This document shows positions 37,884 to 47,077 of a stretch of 64,000 bases of DNA, one piece after another (the stretch's first letter is position 1; every line of letters starts with the position of its first letter). Source of the DNA: Saprospiraceae bacterium (lineage in GTDB: Bacteria > Bacteroidota > Bacteroidia > Chitinophagales > Saprospiraceae); assembly GCA_016717655.1 (NCBI GenBank), contig JADKFC010000006.1, forward strand, positions 124,001 through 188,000. Direction: 5' to 3'. The notes beneath the pieces are model-generated. The model made no database searches, was not told where the DNA came from, and was given only the letters and a program-made list of their open reading frames with translations. The position numbers and the translations under genes were made by a program.

Positions 37884-39834
37884 ATGAGTATTCGCATTCA
37901 GGAAGGAGGTCATGAAATTTCGGGAGCATTAAAATACATGCTAAAGAAATTTGAAAAAATGCCGATTAAACTTTGTGTTGACCCGGAAGAAGGGGCGCTG
38001 CACATAGCCAGGTATATTGCCCTGGCCATCAGACAAAAACAACAAGACAACCAGTATTTGGTGCTGGGCCTGGCCACAGGATCATCTCCCATAAAAGTGT
38101 ACAATGAATTGGTCAGGATGCACAGGGAGGAAGGGCTTTCTTTCAAAAATGTGGTATCTTTTAACCTGGACGAGTATTATCCTTTAAAAGCAGATGCGCA
38201 GCAATCTTACGTAAGATTTATGCACGAATATCTTTTTGACCACGTAGATATTGACCCTGCCAATGTACACATTCCGGATGGCGAATTACCCATCGAAAAG
38301 GTGGAGCAATTTTGTGCAGATTACGATAAAAAAATCCAGTTTTTTGGAGGTCTTGATATACAGATATTAGGTATTGGTCGCACCGGCCACATTGGCTTCA
38401 ATGAGCCGGGTTCCTGGCTTTCATCCAAAACCAGGCTGGTAAAACTAGACCATGTTACCAGGGTTGATGCTGCGAAGGATTTTGGTAAAGAAGAAAATGT
38501 TCCCTATAGGGCTATTACCATGGGCATACAAACCATAATGTCGGCCAAACAAATATTTATTATGGCCTGGGGTTCTCATAAGGCAGAGATTGTACGCGAG
38601 GCCATCGAAGGTGAGGTGAGTGAAATGGTGCCTGCCACCTTTTTACAAGGCCACGCCAATGTTAAATTTTATTTGGATCCCCGCTGCCGCGGCAGAGCTA
38701 ACTCAGGTTAAAACACCCTGGCTTGCCGGTATTTGTAATTGGGATGACGCATTGATTGCCAAGGCGGTGATTTGGTTGTCTCTCCGCTTAAGTAAGCCCA
38801 TTTTAAAATTGCTTGATGAAGATTACATCAACAACGGACTTTCAGAACTCATTGCGGAATACAATACAGCGTATACTCTTAACATTCGAATCTTCAACAA
38901 GCTGCAACATACCATTTCAGGATGGCCCGGAGGAAAGCCCAATGCCAGTGATGCCAACAGACCGGAACGGGCCCTTCCTGCACACAAGAGGGTCATTATT
39001 TTTAGTCCCCATCCGGATGATGATGTGATTTCAATGGGAGGCACTTTTCTGCGCTTGGTGGAACAAGGTCACGATGTACACGTTGCCTATCAGGTATCTG
39101 GTAATATCGCGGTTCACGATGTGGATGCATGGCGCTATGCTCAATTTTTGGGTGATTATGCGGCGGTAATGGGGCTGGAAAGTGAAGATTTAAGCAAGAC
39201 GGTAGCAGAGATCAGCAACTTTCTCAAAACAAAAAACAACAACGATGTTGACCTGCCTTCCCTGCGCAAGTTGAAAGGAATTGTTAGAAGAGAAGAAGCG
39301 AGAAGTGCAGCCCATTTTTGCGGGCTGGATGAGGCGCATATCCACTTTTTAGACATGCCTTTTTATGAAACAGGAGGTGTGCGTAAAAATAAATTATCAG
39401 ACACAGATGTCAATATCATTGTAGACCTGCTGAATGAGGTGAAGCCCCATCAGGTGTATGCCGCCGGTGATTTGGCTGATCCGCATGGCACCCACAGGGT
39501 TTGTCTGGACGCCATTTTTATGGCCTTTGAAAAAACAAAGCAGGAAGAATGGTGGAAAGACTGTTACTTGTGGATGTATCGTGGAGCATGGCATGAATGG
39601 CCCATAGATGAAATTGAAATGGCCGTGCCTATCAGTCCTGATGAGCTGTTAAAAAAGAGAAGGGCAATCTTTATGCATCAATCGCAAAAAGATCACCCCG
39701 TGTTTCCTGGAAATGATAAGCGAGAATTCTGGCAACGGGCTGAAGATCGCAACCGGGAGACCGCACATTTGTACAATGTTTTGGGCCTGGCAGAATACGA
39801 AGCCATGGAAGCCTTTGTTCGCTGGAATTTTTAA
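37884..39834 (+). pseudogene. nagB: Glucosamine-6-phosphate deaminase fused to PIG-L deacetylase domain, one frameshift as read
   Basis: About 650 codons. The N-terminal NagB domain (about 30-275) has LGLATGSSPIKVYNEL, FNLDEYYPL and GRTGHIGFNEPGSW, converting GlcN6P to fructose 6-phosphate and ammonia. The C-terminal part (about 370-640) has the PIG-L/LmbE deacetylase motif IIFSPHPDDDVISMGG and later DPHGTHRVC. The frame breaks at 38679-38682, where four C should be three; YLDPAAAAELTQVKTPWLAG then reads through. This fused architecture is known in Bacteroidota. It links GlcNAc deacetylation-type chemistry to entry into glycolysis and fits a role in amino-sugar or peptidoglycan turnover. Likely one intact gene. 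Confidence 0.92.
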
Positions 39835-39835
39835 C

Positions 39836-41536
39836 CTAGCGTGCTTTCACCCAGCATTGGCTGTAAGTAGTGTTATTGTTGGTAATTAAGATCGTATAGA
39901 AGCCCGGCAATAAATGTGAAACTTCCAATTGTTCCACCTCACTTGTACATTGCCGGGTGAGTATTCTTCTGCCCATGTTGTCAATTAAACTTAAGACGAT
40001 TGGGCTGCTGATTTCAGGCATTTGAATCCAAATTGATTCGTAACCTGGATTGGGAAAAATCTGAATGCTATTTGATTTTATTTCATCCGTTTTTGTGCTG
40101 AGTGCTACCGCACATGGGGAGCTGCTTTCGCCAGAAACAAGGTAGTCAGATAGGCAGTTGAGATAACATTCCAGATTGGTATAGCCTTGTACTCCGGTTA
40201 CTTCCACAGAAAGATCATTGCCATTGTGGTCTGCTGCATTCGGATTGAGTCCCTTCCTGGATTCCCAATAATCAGGCATTCCATCATTATCGGAATCAAT
40301 TGTGCCGGCTATTTCTGCCACTATGGTAAACGCATCTCCATAATGATCCTCATTGATGGTAGATGGATCAATGGTTTCATTGCCCAAACTACTGGTCAGT
40401 CTGAGATCCATCGCATCTCTGGGAAAGTCACCCACATGGGCGGCCATGTATTGGGTAAGGTCTTCGGCGGCAGTGTCGCCAATCGAAGGGTAAGGCCATC
40501 TTTCATTGCGGATTTGAGCGGCCCCGGTTTGGTGGTTGGGATTGTTGTCCGGAAAATCATTGCAACAGTAGAACAAGTCGTAATCACTGTAATCGGGATA
40601 TAAGTTCAATTGATTTCCTTGGAAAAAAAGGCTGTTGTTTTGAGGATAGAGCAGGTCGATATGGAACATGCCATTGCCGAATCCGGGTCTTGCAAAACTA
40701 AGGTTGTTAACAGCGTTCATATGCAGGTTAAACGATGCCCCGGGCTGTCCGGTAACTCCTTCGTACCACATTTCAATTTGAGGGTCCCAAAAGAGGTTGT
40801 TTGAAATTTCCAATTTTATGGTTTGACCACCACAATATTGAGTTTCGCAACTTATTTCGGGCATTCTGCCACCGATTCTATGCCAGGTATTGTGATGGAT
40901 GGAGAGACTGTCCAGACGACTATTGGATGAGGAATAGTTGATGAGCATACCACCCAAATCTGAATGTCCACCCAGTGTTTCAGCCAACAAAGAGTTTTGA
41001 ATGGTGAGAGAAGAAGAGCGCGAAATGTCAACAGCCTCATCGGAGGCATGGGCAAATGAACAATGGTCAATGATGGCCTTATGCACCCCTCCCAGCGTCA
41101 GCCCATCGGCACCAACCCAGTTTGAGGATGGATAAACGTTTAGATCGCCAATGCGCGAACGGATATGACGGACGATGAAATTTCCGGAACTGGGATTTTC
41201 TTCTGCATAACTTTGGAAACCTCTTACAATGACACCTCCAGGAGATGTTTGACCCGCCAGGGTAAAATCACCATGTCCAGGCAATACTTCCATTGTTGCA
41301 GGTATTATTCCACTTACTTTAAATAGTATATACCTTTTGCCTGTTTCATTGAGGGCTGCCTGCAAAGAGCCAGGGCCATCAGGATTGAGATTGGTCACAT
41401 AGATTACCCTACCTCCTCTGCCACCCGTTGTGGCTGCACCAAAGCCCTCCGCTCCCGGAAATGCCGGTATTTGCGCCCTAGAGGGTACGACCATCAAAAG
41501 AATTACAAACAGAAAATTAAATTTGGAATACTGCAT
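39836..41536 (-). CDS. Secreted pectate-lyase-like protein with T9SS sorting domain
   Basis: 566 residues. Signal peptide ending around PSRAQ, then IPAFPGAEGFGAATTGGRGG, the opening of the PL1-like parallel beta-helix family. GPGSLQAALNE, DHCSFAHASDEAVDIS and SLLAETLGGHSDLGGML mark successive coils. A DNDGMPDYWESRKGLNP segment is a thrombospondin type 3-like calcium loop. The last roughly 85 residues form a T9SS type A sorting domain (IQIFPNPGYESIWIQ to YSQCWVKAR). It probably binds or cleaves a polyuronate; activity is unproven. It ends 1 base after the convergent nagB stop. Confidence 0.87.
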   Translation of the reverse strand: MQYSKFNFLFVILLMVVPSRAQIPAFPGAEGFGAATTGGRGGRVIYVTNLNPDGPGSLQAALNETGKRYILFKVSGIIPATMEVLPGHGDFTLAGQTSPGGVIVRGFQSYAEENPSSGNFIVRHIRSRIGDLNVYPSSNWVGADGLTLGGVHKAIIDHCSFAHASDEAVDISRSSSLTIQNSLLAETLGGHSDLGGMLINYSSSNSRLDSLSIHHNTWHRIGGRMPEISCETQYCGGQTIKLEISNNLFWDPQIEMWYEGVTGQPGASFNLHMNAVNNLSFARPGFGNGMFHIDLLYPQNNSLFFQGNQLNLYPDYSDYDLFYCCNDFPDNNPNHQTGAAQIRNERWPYPSIGDTAAEDLTQYMAAHVGDFPRDAMDLRLTSSLGNETIDPSTINEDHYGDAFTIVAEIAGTIDSDNDGMPDYWESRKGLNPNAADHNGNDLSVEVTGVQGYTNLECYLNCLSDYLVSGESSSPCAVALSTKTDEIKSNSIQIFPNPGYESIWIQMPEISSPIVLSLIDNMGRRILTRQCTSEVEQLEVSHLLPGFYTILITNNNTTYSQCWVKAR

Positions 41537-41733
41537 GGATTTTAATCAATTTGGAACAAAATTCGGTTACATGGCAGTTATGCCATAGGAAAATCGCGCC
41601 AATTGCTATTAAATATCCGACATGATGTATTAAATATTTTGAAACCGGGTATTTTCCATCCATTAGAACAATCTAAAAGCCAATTACCCTGAAAAAAGTG
41701 TAAGATATTTTACATTTCCGGTAATTCAGGCCT

Positions 41734-42213
41734 CTAACCCTTTAGCTCAGCTAAGTGGTGGCCCAGGTGGCCTACATAATCATACATAATGTAAGCCAGG
41801 CTGAAGACTTCGCTCTGGATAATGACCAAACGTTCTAGATCAGCTGTTTTTACATTTCTGATTAGTCCACTGATTTGCAAGTTGAGTTGTTCCCAAAAAG
41901 TAATCAGATTTTTATCGTTTTGATTCTGATAATCAAACAAAAGCACCAGATTATCGGGATCATAAACTTTTAGCATGTAGGGAGAGGTTTCGAGTGGAAT
42001 CTCAGAAAACCGCATTAGATTATACCTGGCCGAATCAATAAGATGGCCAATGATTTCCCGGGGAGACCATACCTCAGGTGAAGGTTTAAAACTGCGATCC
42101 TCTTCAGTTAAGTTGCGGTAGGTGTTTTTGCCTTCAATCACCCAGCTATCCAGTAAATCGGACAATTGATCGGTGGAGGCAATATTTTCTTCATTAAAAT
42201 AATAGGTTTTCAT
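41734..42213 (-). CDS. DinB family protein
   Basis: 159 residues from MKTYYFNEENIASTDQL; six further upstream codons belong to the preceding gene's end region. Four-helix DinB/YfiT-like metal-binding fold with candidate histidines in REIIGHLIDSARYN and in DYVGHLGHHLAELKG, spaced as in DinB proteins. These are often thiol transferases or stress proteins; the precise reaction is unknown. It is the last gene of the sodium symporter, PfkB, DUF5916 operon. Confidence 0.87.
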   Translation of the reverse strand: MKTYYFNEENIASTDQLSDLLDSWVIEGKNTYRNLTEEDRSFKPSPEVWSPREIIGHLIDSARYNLMRFSEIPLETSPYMLKVYDPDNLVLLFDYQNQNDKNLITFWEQLNLQISGLIRNVKTADLERLVIIQSEVFSLAYIMYDYVGHLGHHLAELKG

Positions 42214-42215
42214 AG

Positions 42216-44450
42216 TTATAAAGATAGCCAATAATTAACTTTTAAAACCAGATATCTGCTTTTGTGATTAAAATCCTCCAGGACACCATAGTTATCAGTG
42301 AGCACCAAAAACACATCACTCATTGGCGCATACCGATATTGCAGCCTGCTGTTGATGTTGAAATTGTCTGCCTGGGTATTGTACTGAAAAAAAGTGGTCC
42401 AAAACACCTTGGTTGAAAAGTTAATTTCCGTGCGTATGGTGCCAAGAGTGATTTTAGTCCTGGCATAAGGTGCGGGAAATCTGAGATCATTGTGTTCAAC
42501 CCCAATCTTAAAATTGCCCCAGGGCTGGACCCTAAAGTTGAGGCTGGCTCTGTAGGTCTGTTTCCAACCATTAAAAAATTGACCATAAACCAGGAATAAT
42601 TCACCCTGCACTTTTTTGCGATTATCTGAATTGTATTGCACATTAAATTCAGTCATGTTATAGGTGCCGGTTGGCAGAAAGGGAGTTGTTATGTCAAAAG
42701 GTGCGATGAGGCGAACAAAATTATTATTCAGCCTGAATCTCAGAGCGCTTGTATTCTTGAAAAAAATGAAATGACGAAGACGGGTATACCATTCATTCAA
42801 TCCGGTAGCATCGTCATTGACCCAAACAAAGTTTTCTAAGCCTGTCCAGTGAAAATTAACATTTTTACTTTCCTTGGGGTAGTAGTAGTAATCCAGCATA
42901 GAGCTCACAGAGGTATAGCCGATGCGAAAAACTTCATTTGTAAGAGGGTTGTAATTAATAATTCTACTGTTAAAGCCCATGTCTGAATAGTAGTTTTGAC
43001 CAACCTTCTGAGCTTCAATAAAGCCTCTAAAATTTTGTCCATTATAGGCAATGCCCCCATAAAGCTGCCCATTTTTTGTTTGATCCACTAAGGGCTTAAA
43101 AGAATGGAGGTAGCCCCCCGTCATCTCCCACTTTCCATCAATTGAAGTGTATTGTAGGTCGCCACCGCCATTGCGACTGTATTCATTTTTTTGCCATTCA
43201 CCATTGAACCATGATTGTCTGTTGAGAAAAAGTCCCCTTATCCGCGACCTTGAAAATACTCTTTGCTGAATGGCTATGCCTGAAAAATTATTACCGGGGT
43301 TGTTATTTTTCACCTGGGTCTGCATGTTAAAAATACCGATGCGCAACTTTTCATTGACATTGCCGGTAAGCCGGGCTCCATATAAAATGGGTTGAGCGGA
43401 TCCATTGGGTGCAAGGCCTATTCGTCGCGAATAAAAGGCCTGGTCATCGCCCTGTCCAAAGTTGAGAAAGATGTCGTTATTTTCTATAAAAAACTGACGC
43501 CTTTCGGGAAAAAAAAGATTGAAGCGAGTGAGATTAGTGACCTGGGCATCTACCTCTACCTGGCTGAAATCTGGGTTGGTGGTAAGATCCAAGTTGAGGG
43601 AAGGAGTTATGCCGATTTTTACATCCCCTCCTGATTGTAGCTTATTTTCATTGGTTCCTCCAAACTCTTCATTTCTTAGGGATACATAAGGTATCAATGC
43701 CAGATTTCCTCCTTGAGGAGTGGGGGCTTCAGGCCAAATCAAAGCGCCATAATAACCAATGTCTTCTAAATCAAATTGTCGGGGTACAGGTGCCCACACA
43801 CTGGTTTCATTGGTGCCCGGATCAAACCTGGCGAAGTTCATCCTCCAAAATTTGTTGTTTTTTTGAAAACGCAGTGTTTTAAGGGGAATTTTCATTTCAA
43901 CAATCCACTTATCAGGATGACGGCTGACTGCAGAGTACCACCTGTTGTCCCAACTGGCATCCGTGTCTTCAGGGGATAGAATTACTTCTGTTTGAGCACC
44001 CATAGCATTGATGCCAAATCCGAAGCCATTAGCCTTTTTACCGACAGGGTCAATGAGAAAGGCAAATTCATCACTATCACCGAAGCCATCGCGTTTCAGC
44101 GTCTGAATAATATAATTGGCATCATCATAACAAATGGCAAGCAGATAAATATTTTTATCGTCGCAAAGCAAAGAAACTTCAGTTTTTAGAGTGGCGGGTT
44201 TTTGATCAACAGGAGCATTGAGGGTAAAAGAATCTGCAATTGTTGCTTCTTTCCAGGCATCCTCAAGTGGAAGCCCATCAATATCGATGGAGGCAGTAGT
44301 GTATGTTAGAGGATATTGAAAAATCTGATCGTTGCCTTGCTGAGAAAAAAGAATGCACTTGCAAGATAGAATGAACAAACAGGAATGGAAATATTTTAAT
44401 AACACGTGGTTTGACATAAAACTAAATAAATGGGGTAAACTGATTTTCAT
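42216..44450 (-). CDS. DUF5916 outer-membrane protein with N-terminal carbohydrate-binding-9-like domain
   Basis: 744 residues. The N-terminal hydrophobic segment (LKYFHSCLFILSCKCILFSQ) is a signal peptide; the real start may be MSNHVLLKYF. A CBM9-like domain (about 50-250) shows ASIDIDGLPLEDAWKEA, FLIDPVGKKANGFGFGINAMG and KIPLKTLRF. The DUF5916 barrel-like region follows, with FSQVEVDAQVTNLTRFNLFFPE RRQFF and many aromatic strands ending VLKVNYWLSL. Probably a surface protein for binding or uptake of a carbohydrate. Its start overlaps the PfkB stop (ATGA), so it is translationally coupled. Confidence 0.87.
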   Translation of the reverse strand: MKISLPHLFSFMSNHVLLKYFHSCLFILSCKCILFSQQGNDQIFQYPLTYTTASIDIDGLPLEDAWKEATIADSFTLNAPVDQKPATLKTEVSLLCDDKNIYLLAICYDDANYIIQTLKRDGFGDSDEFAFLIDPVGKKANGFGFGINAMGAQTEVILSPEDTDASWDNRWYSAVSRHPDKWIVEMKIPLKTLRFQKNNKFWRMNFARFDPGTNETSVWAPVPRQFDLEDIGYYGALIWPEAPTPQGGNLALIPYVSLRNEEFGGTNENKLQSGGDVKIGITPSLNLDLTTNPDFSQVEVDAQVTNLTRFNLFFPERRQFFIENNDIFLNFGQGDDQAFYSRRIGLAPNGSAQPILYGARLTGNVNEKLRIGIFNMQTQVKNNNPGNNFSGIAIQQRVFSRSRIRGLFLNRQSWFNGEWQKNEYSRNGGGDLQYTSIDGKWEMTGGYLHSFKPLVDQTKNGQLYGGIAYNGQNFRGFIEAQKVGQNYYSDMGFNSRIINYNPLTNEVFRIGYTSVSSMLDYYYYPKESKNVNFHWTGLENFVWVNDDATGLNEWYTRLRHFIFFKNTSALRFRLNNNFVRLIAPFDITTPFLPTGTYNMTEFNVQYNSDNRKKVQGELFLVYGQFFNGWKQTYRASLNFRVQPWGNFKIGVEHNDLRFPAPYARTKITLGTIRTEINFSTKVFWTTFFQYNTQADNFNINSRLQYRYAPMSDVFLVLTDNYGVLEDFNHKSRYLVLKVNYWLSL

Positions 44451-45298
44451 ATGTTAAAATAATCTTTGTATTGTTGCAAACGAAGGGCTACGTCTTTTGG
44501 CTGGGGAAGCTTAGGTATGGTTTGACCTTCAACAACCAGAGAAGCAACACAATGAGCATATTGGCAGGCAGTGATTAAGTCACCTGACCTATAGTAATGC
44601 ATCAAAAAGGAGAGGGCAAATGAATCGCCCGCGCCGGTGGCATCCCTTTCCTTGACAGGATATGCGGGGATTAAAATTTCTTGTTTATTGGAAAAAATTA
44701 TGGCTCCCTTGGCTCCACGGGTGAGGATGACTGAGGGTACATATTTAGTAATCTCGTCAATCACTTTTGGGTCATGGGCCAAATCTTCCTCACTGGCAAA
44801 AACTAGGTCGATTCCTTTAAGATGGTTCCAATCCATGTTTTGAGTAAATACATTGCCATCGCTGTCCCAATTTCTTAGCCACCCCTGAATTGAAAGTCCG
44901 ATAAGTGCATTTGGAAATAGATGGATAACATCCGGGTCGATTTCATTGGCAATGGGACCTAAATGAAGTACCTCAGCTGTTGGAAAGGAAGACAATGAGC
45001 TCGCTGATATCTGAGAGGCAACGCCACAAATTTTTTGTTTTCTGCCTTCAGCACTAGGGGTATTGACAAAACAGGTAGTGTGGTTGGATGGCAAATTTAT
45101 CCAGTAAATTCCGGCATCGCTGAAAAGTTGTTGAAATAAAAAGTCGGGTCCTGTACTTGTAATTACAGCTACTTCTGCCCCCAGGTTTTTTGCCAAGAGG
45201 GAAGCATAAGTCACAGTACCACCAGGATGATAGCCCTCCTTGACCTGATCATAACAAGCGTGCCCTAAACATACAACCTGCATCAATTGAGTACTCAT
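44447..45298 (-). CDS. PfkB family carbohydrate kinase
   Basis: 283 residues. The N-terminal region contains HPGGTVTYASLLAKNLGAEVAVIT. The C-terminal anion-hole and catalytic base motif is ERDATGAGDSFALSFLMHY, with Asp as the base, and VILTRGAKGAIIF precedes it. The protein is shorter than ribokinase and the sugar or nucleoside substrate cannot be told. It is placed directly after the sodium:solute symporter gene (2-base gap), which suggests phosphorylation of the imported substrate. Confidence 0.9.
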   Translation of the reverse strand: MSTQLMQVVCLGHACYDQVKEGYHPGGTVTYASLLAKNLGAEVAVITSTGPDFLFQQLFSDAGIYWINLPSNHTTCFVNTPSAEGRKQKICGVASQISASSLSSFPTAEVLHLGPIANEIDPDVIHLFPNALIGLSIQGWLRNWDSDGNVFTQNMDWNHLKGIDLVFASEEDLAHDPKVIDEITKYVPSVILTRGAKGAIIFSNKQEILIPAYPVKERDATGAGDSFALSFLMHYYRSGDLITACQYAHCVASLVVEGQTIPKLPQPKDVALRLQQYKDYFNI

Positions 45299-45300
45299 AA

Positions 45301-46908
45301 TTAAGAAATGTGCCCCAGGGTAAGGTAAACTAAGAGAGTGAGAAGGACCAAAGTAACGCTAAGTGGTAGGGCATATTTCCACGCCCCCATTGCTACAAAA
45401 CCTTCATCTTTAATTTTAAAGGTATTTTTATTTTTGTAAATCCTGCTAACAAGCGTCATTAAAACAACATTCAATACAAATTCCAAACCCCAAATATGAA
45501 CAAAGTGAAGGTCAACTTTGAAGACAAATTGAAGCAGGATATAAAACAATAAACCAAAAATCAGCCCTATTTTGGCAGCCATTGCTGAAATCCATGGCAT
45601 AAAAAGGGCAGCCAGAATAAGGGTGGCCATAGGTATAAAAAAGATGCCATTGAGTTGTTGGAGGAGTTGGTACAAACCGGCCGGGGCATTGGCAACAAAA
45701 GGGGCTACTCCAATGGAACATACAGCCAACACAATGGAAGTCGTTTTACCGATTTTTACAATTTCGGGAGCGGTTGCATCGGGTTTAATGGTTTTTTGAT
45801 AGATGCCAAGACTAAAAAGGGTAGCGGCGCTATTGAGGCCACTGTTGAAGGTGCTTAAGACAGCACCTGCAACCACGGCAATGAAAAAACCGGTTGCCCA
45901 CGGTGGAAGAACCTTCTTTACCAAAGCAGGATATACACTATCAGGACTGTCTGCATATTGGGTGCCAAAATATTGAAAAGCAATGATGCCTGGCAGAATG
46001 ATGATGAGTGGCATAAGCAGTTTAAGGATGCCGGTATACAACAATCCTTTCTGCGCCTCTTTCAGACTGGCAGCGCCTAAAACCCTCTGTACGATCGATT
46101 GATGCATTGCCCAGAAATAAAGTTGGTTGATGATCATACCCGTAAACAGGGTAGAAAAGGGTAGGATAGCATCCCGGGCACCAGGACCCAATGAGGGTTC
46201 AGAACTAATTACGTTAAACTTAGCCCTGCTACCGGACCAAACGATGTTCCAGCCATCTGCAATATCACCGTGACCGAGATCTGATAGAGCTAATAGAGGG
46301 ATAGCGAGACCGCCAATGATCAGACCTGCTCCAAATAGCGTATCTGTTATGGCCACCATTTTTAAACCCCCGAAAATCGCATATATAGCGCCAATGGTGC
46401 CTGTGATGATGACCGTAATCCAGATACCTGTTTTTTGACTTACTTGAAGAAGATTGGACACGTCAAATAGATGTTCAATATTGATTGCTCCCGTGTACAA
46501 AACTATGGGAAGCAAAGTAAGAGTGAAGGAAACAATGAGAAGTCCATCTACCCAACTTCTGGTCCTTGCATCAAATCTTTTCTCCAACAATTCTGGAATG
46601 GTAGTAAGGCCTAACTTGAGGTAAGAAGGGGCAAAGAAGAGGGCTGCAAGGACAAGAGCGATTGCTGAAGTTACTTCCCAAGTTATTACCAGGGCACCAT
46701 TTTTATAGGCCGATGCATTCATGCCCACCAGGTGTTCGGTTGAAATATTGGTCATGATAAGGGAGCCGGCAATGACAATTCCGGTAAGACTTCTGCCTCC
46801 CAGAAAATATCCATCCCGCGTGGTATTGTTTTCGGTACCCATCAACCGATTGCCCAACCAGGAGACAAAAATCATGACAAGGACAAAGGAAAAAAGGGTA
46901 AACCACAT
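45301..46908 (-). CDS. Sodium:solute symporter (SLC5 family)
   Basis: 535 residues with about fourteen hydrophobic helices. It begins WFTLFSFVLVMIFVSWLGNRLMG and has YFLGGRSLTGIVIAGSLIMTNISTEHLVGMN, the conserved helix-1 region with sodium-site residues. Later NQLYFWAMHQSIVQRVLGAASLKEAQKG and STFNSGLNSAATLFSLGIYQK are typical of SGLT-like sugar transporters. It is first in an operon with a PfkB kinase, a CBM9/DUF5916 protein and DinB, which points to a sugar or nucleoside substrate. Confidence 0.92.
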   Translation of the reverse strand: MWFTLFSFVLVMIFVSWLGNRLMGTENNTTRDGYFLGGRSLTGIVIAGSLIMTNISTEHLVGMNASAYKNGALVITWEVTSAIALVLAALFFAPSYLKLGLTTIPELLEKRFDARTRSWVDGLLIVSFTLTLLPIVLYTGAINIEHLFDVSNLLQVSQKTGIWITVIITGTIGAIYAIFGGLKMVAITDTLFGAGLIIGGLAIPLLALSDLGHGDIADGWNIVWSGSRAKFNVISSEPSLGPGARDAILPFSTLFTGMIINQLYFWAMHQSIVQRVLGAASLKEAQKGLLYTGILKLLMPLIIILPGIIAFQYFGTQYADSPDSVYPALVKKVLPPWATGFFIAVVAGAVLSTFNSGLNSAATLFSLGIYQKTIKPDATAPEIVKIGKTTSIVLAVCSIGVAPFVANAPAGLYQLLQQLNGIFFIPMATLILAALFMPWISAMAAKIGLIFGLLFYILLQFVFKVDLHFVHIWGLEFVLNVVLMTLVSRIYKNKNTFKIKDEGFVAMGAWKYALPLSVTLVLLTLLVYLTLGHIS

Positions 46909-47077
46909 ATCACCAAATTTTGATAGTTAAATCCAAGGTAAATAAAATGGATGGAAATCCGCCAGTGTTCAATGGTTTTTTATTGAATAAAAGAGCTAGG
47001 TGGTCTGAATGAACCCAATAGAAATGATTTGGGGCTAAGTGAGGAAAATATATGAAATCATAGATTTTTGCAGTAGA

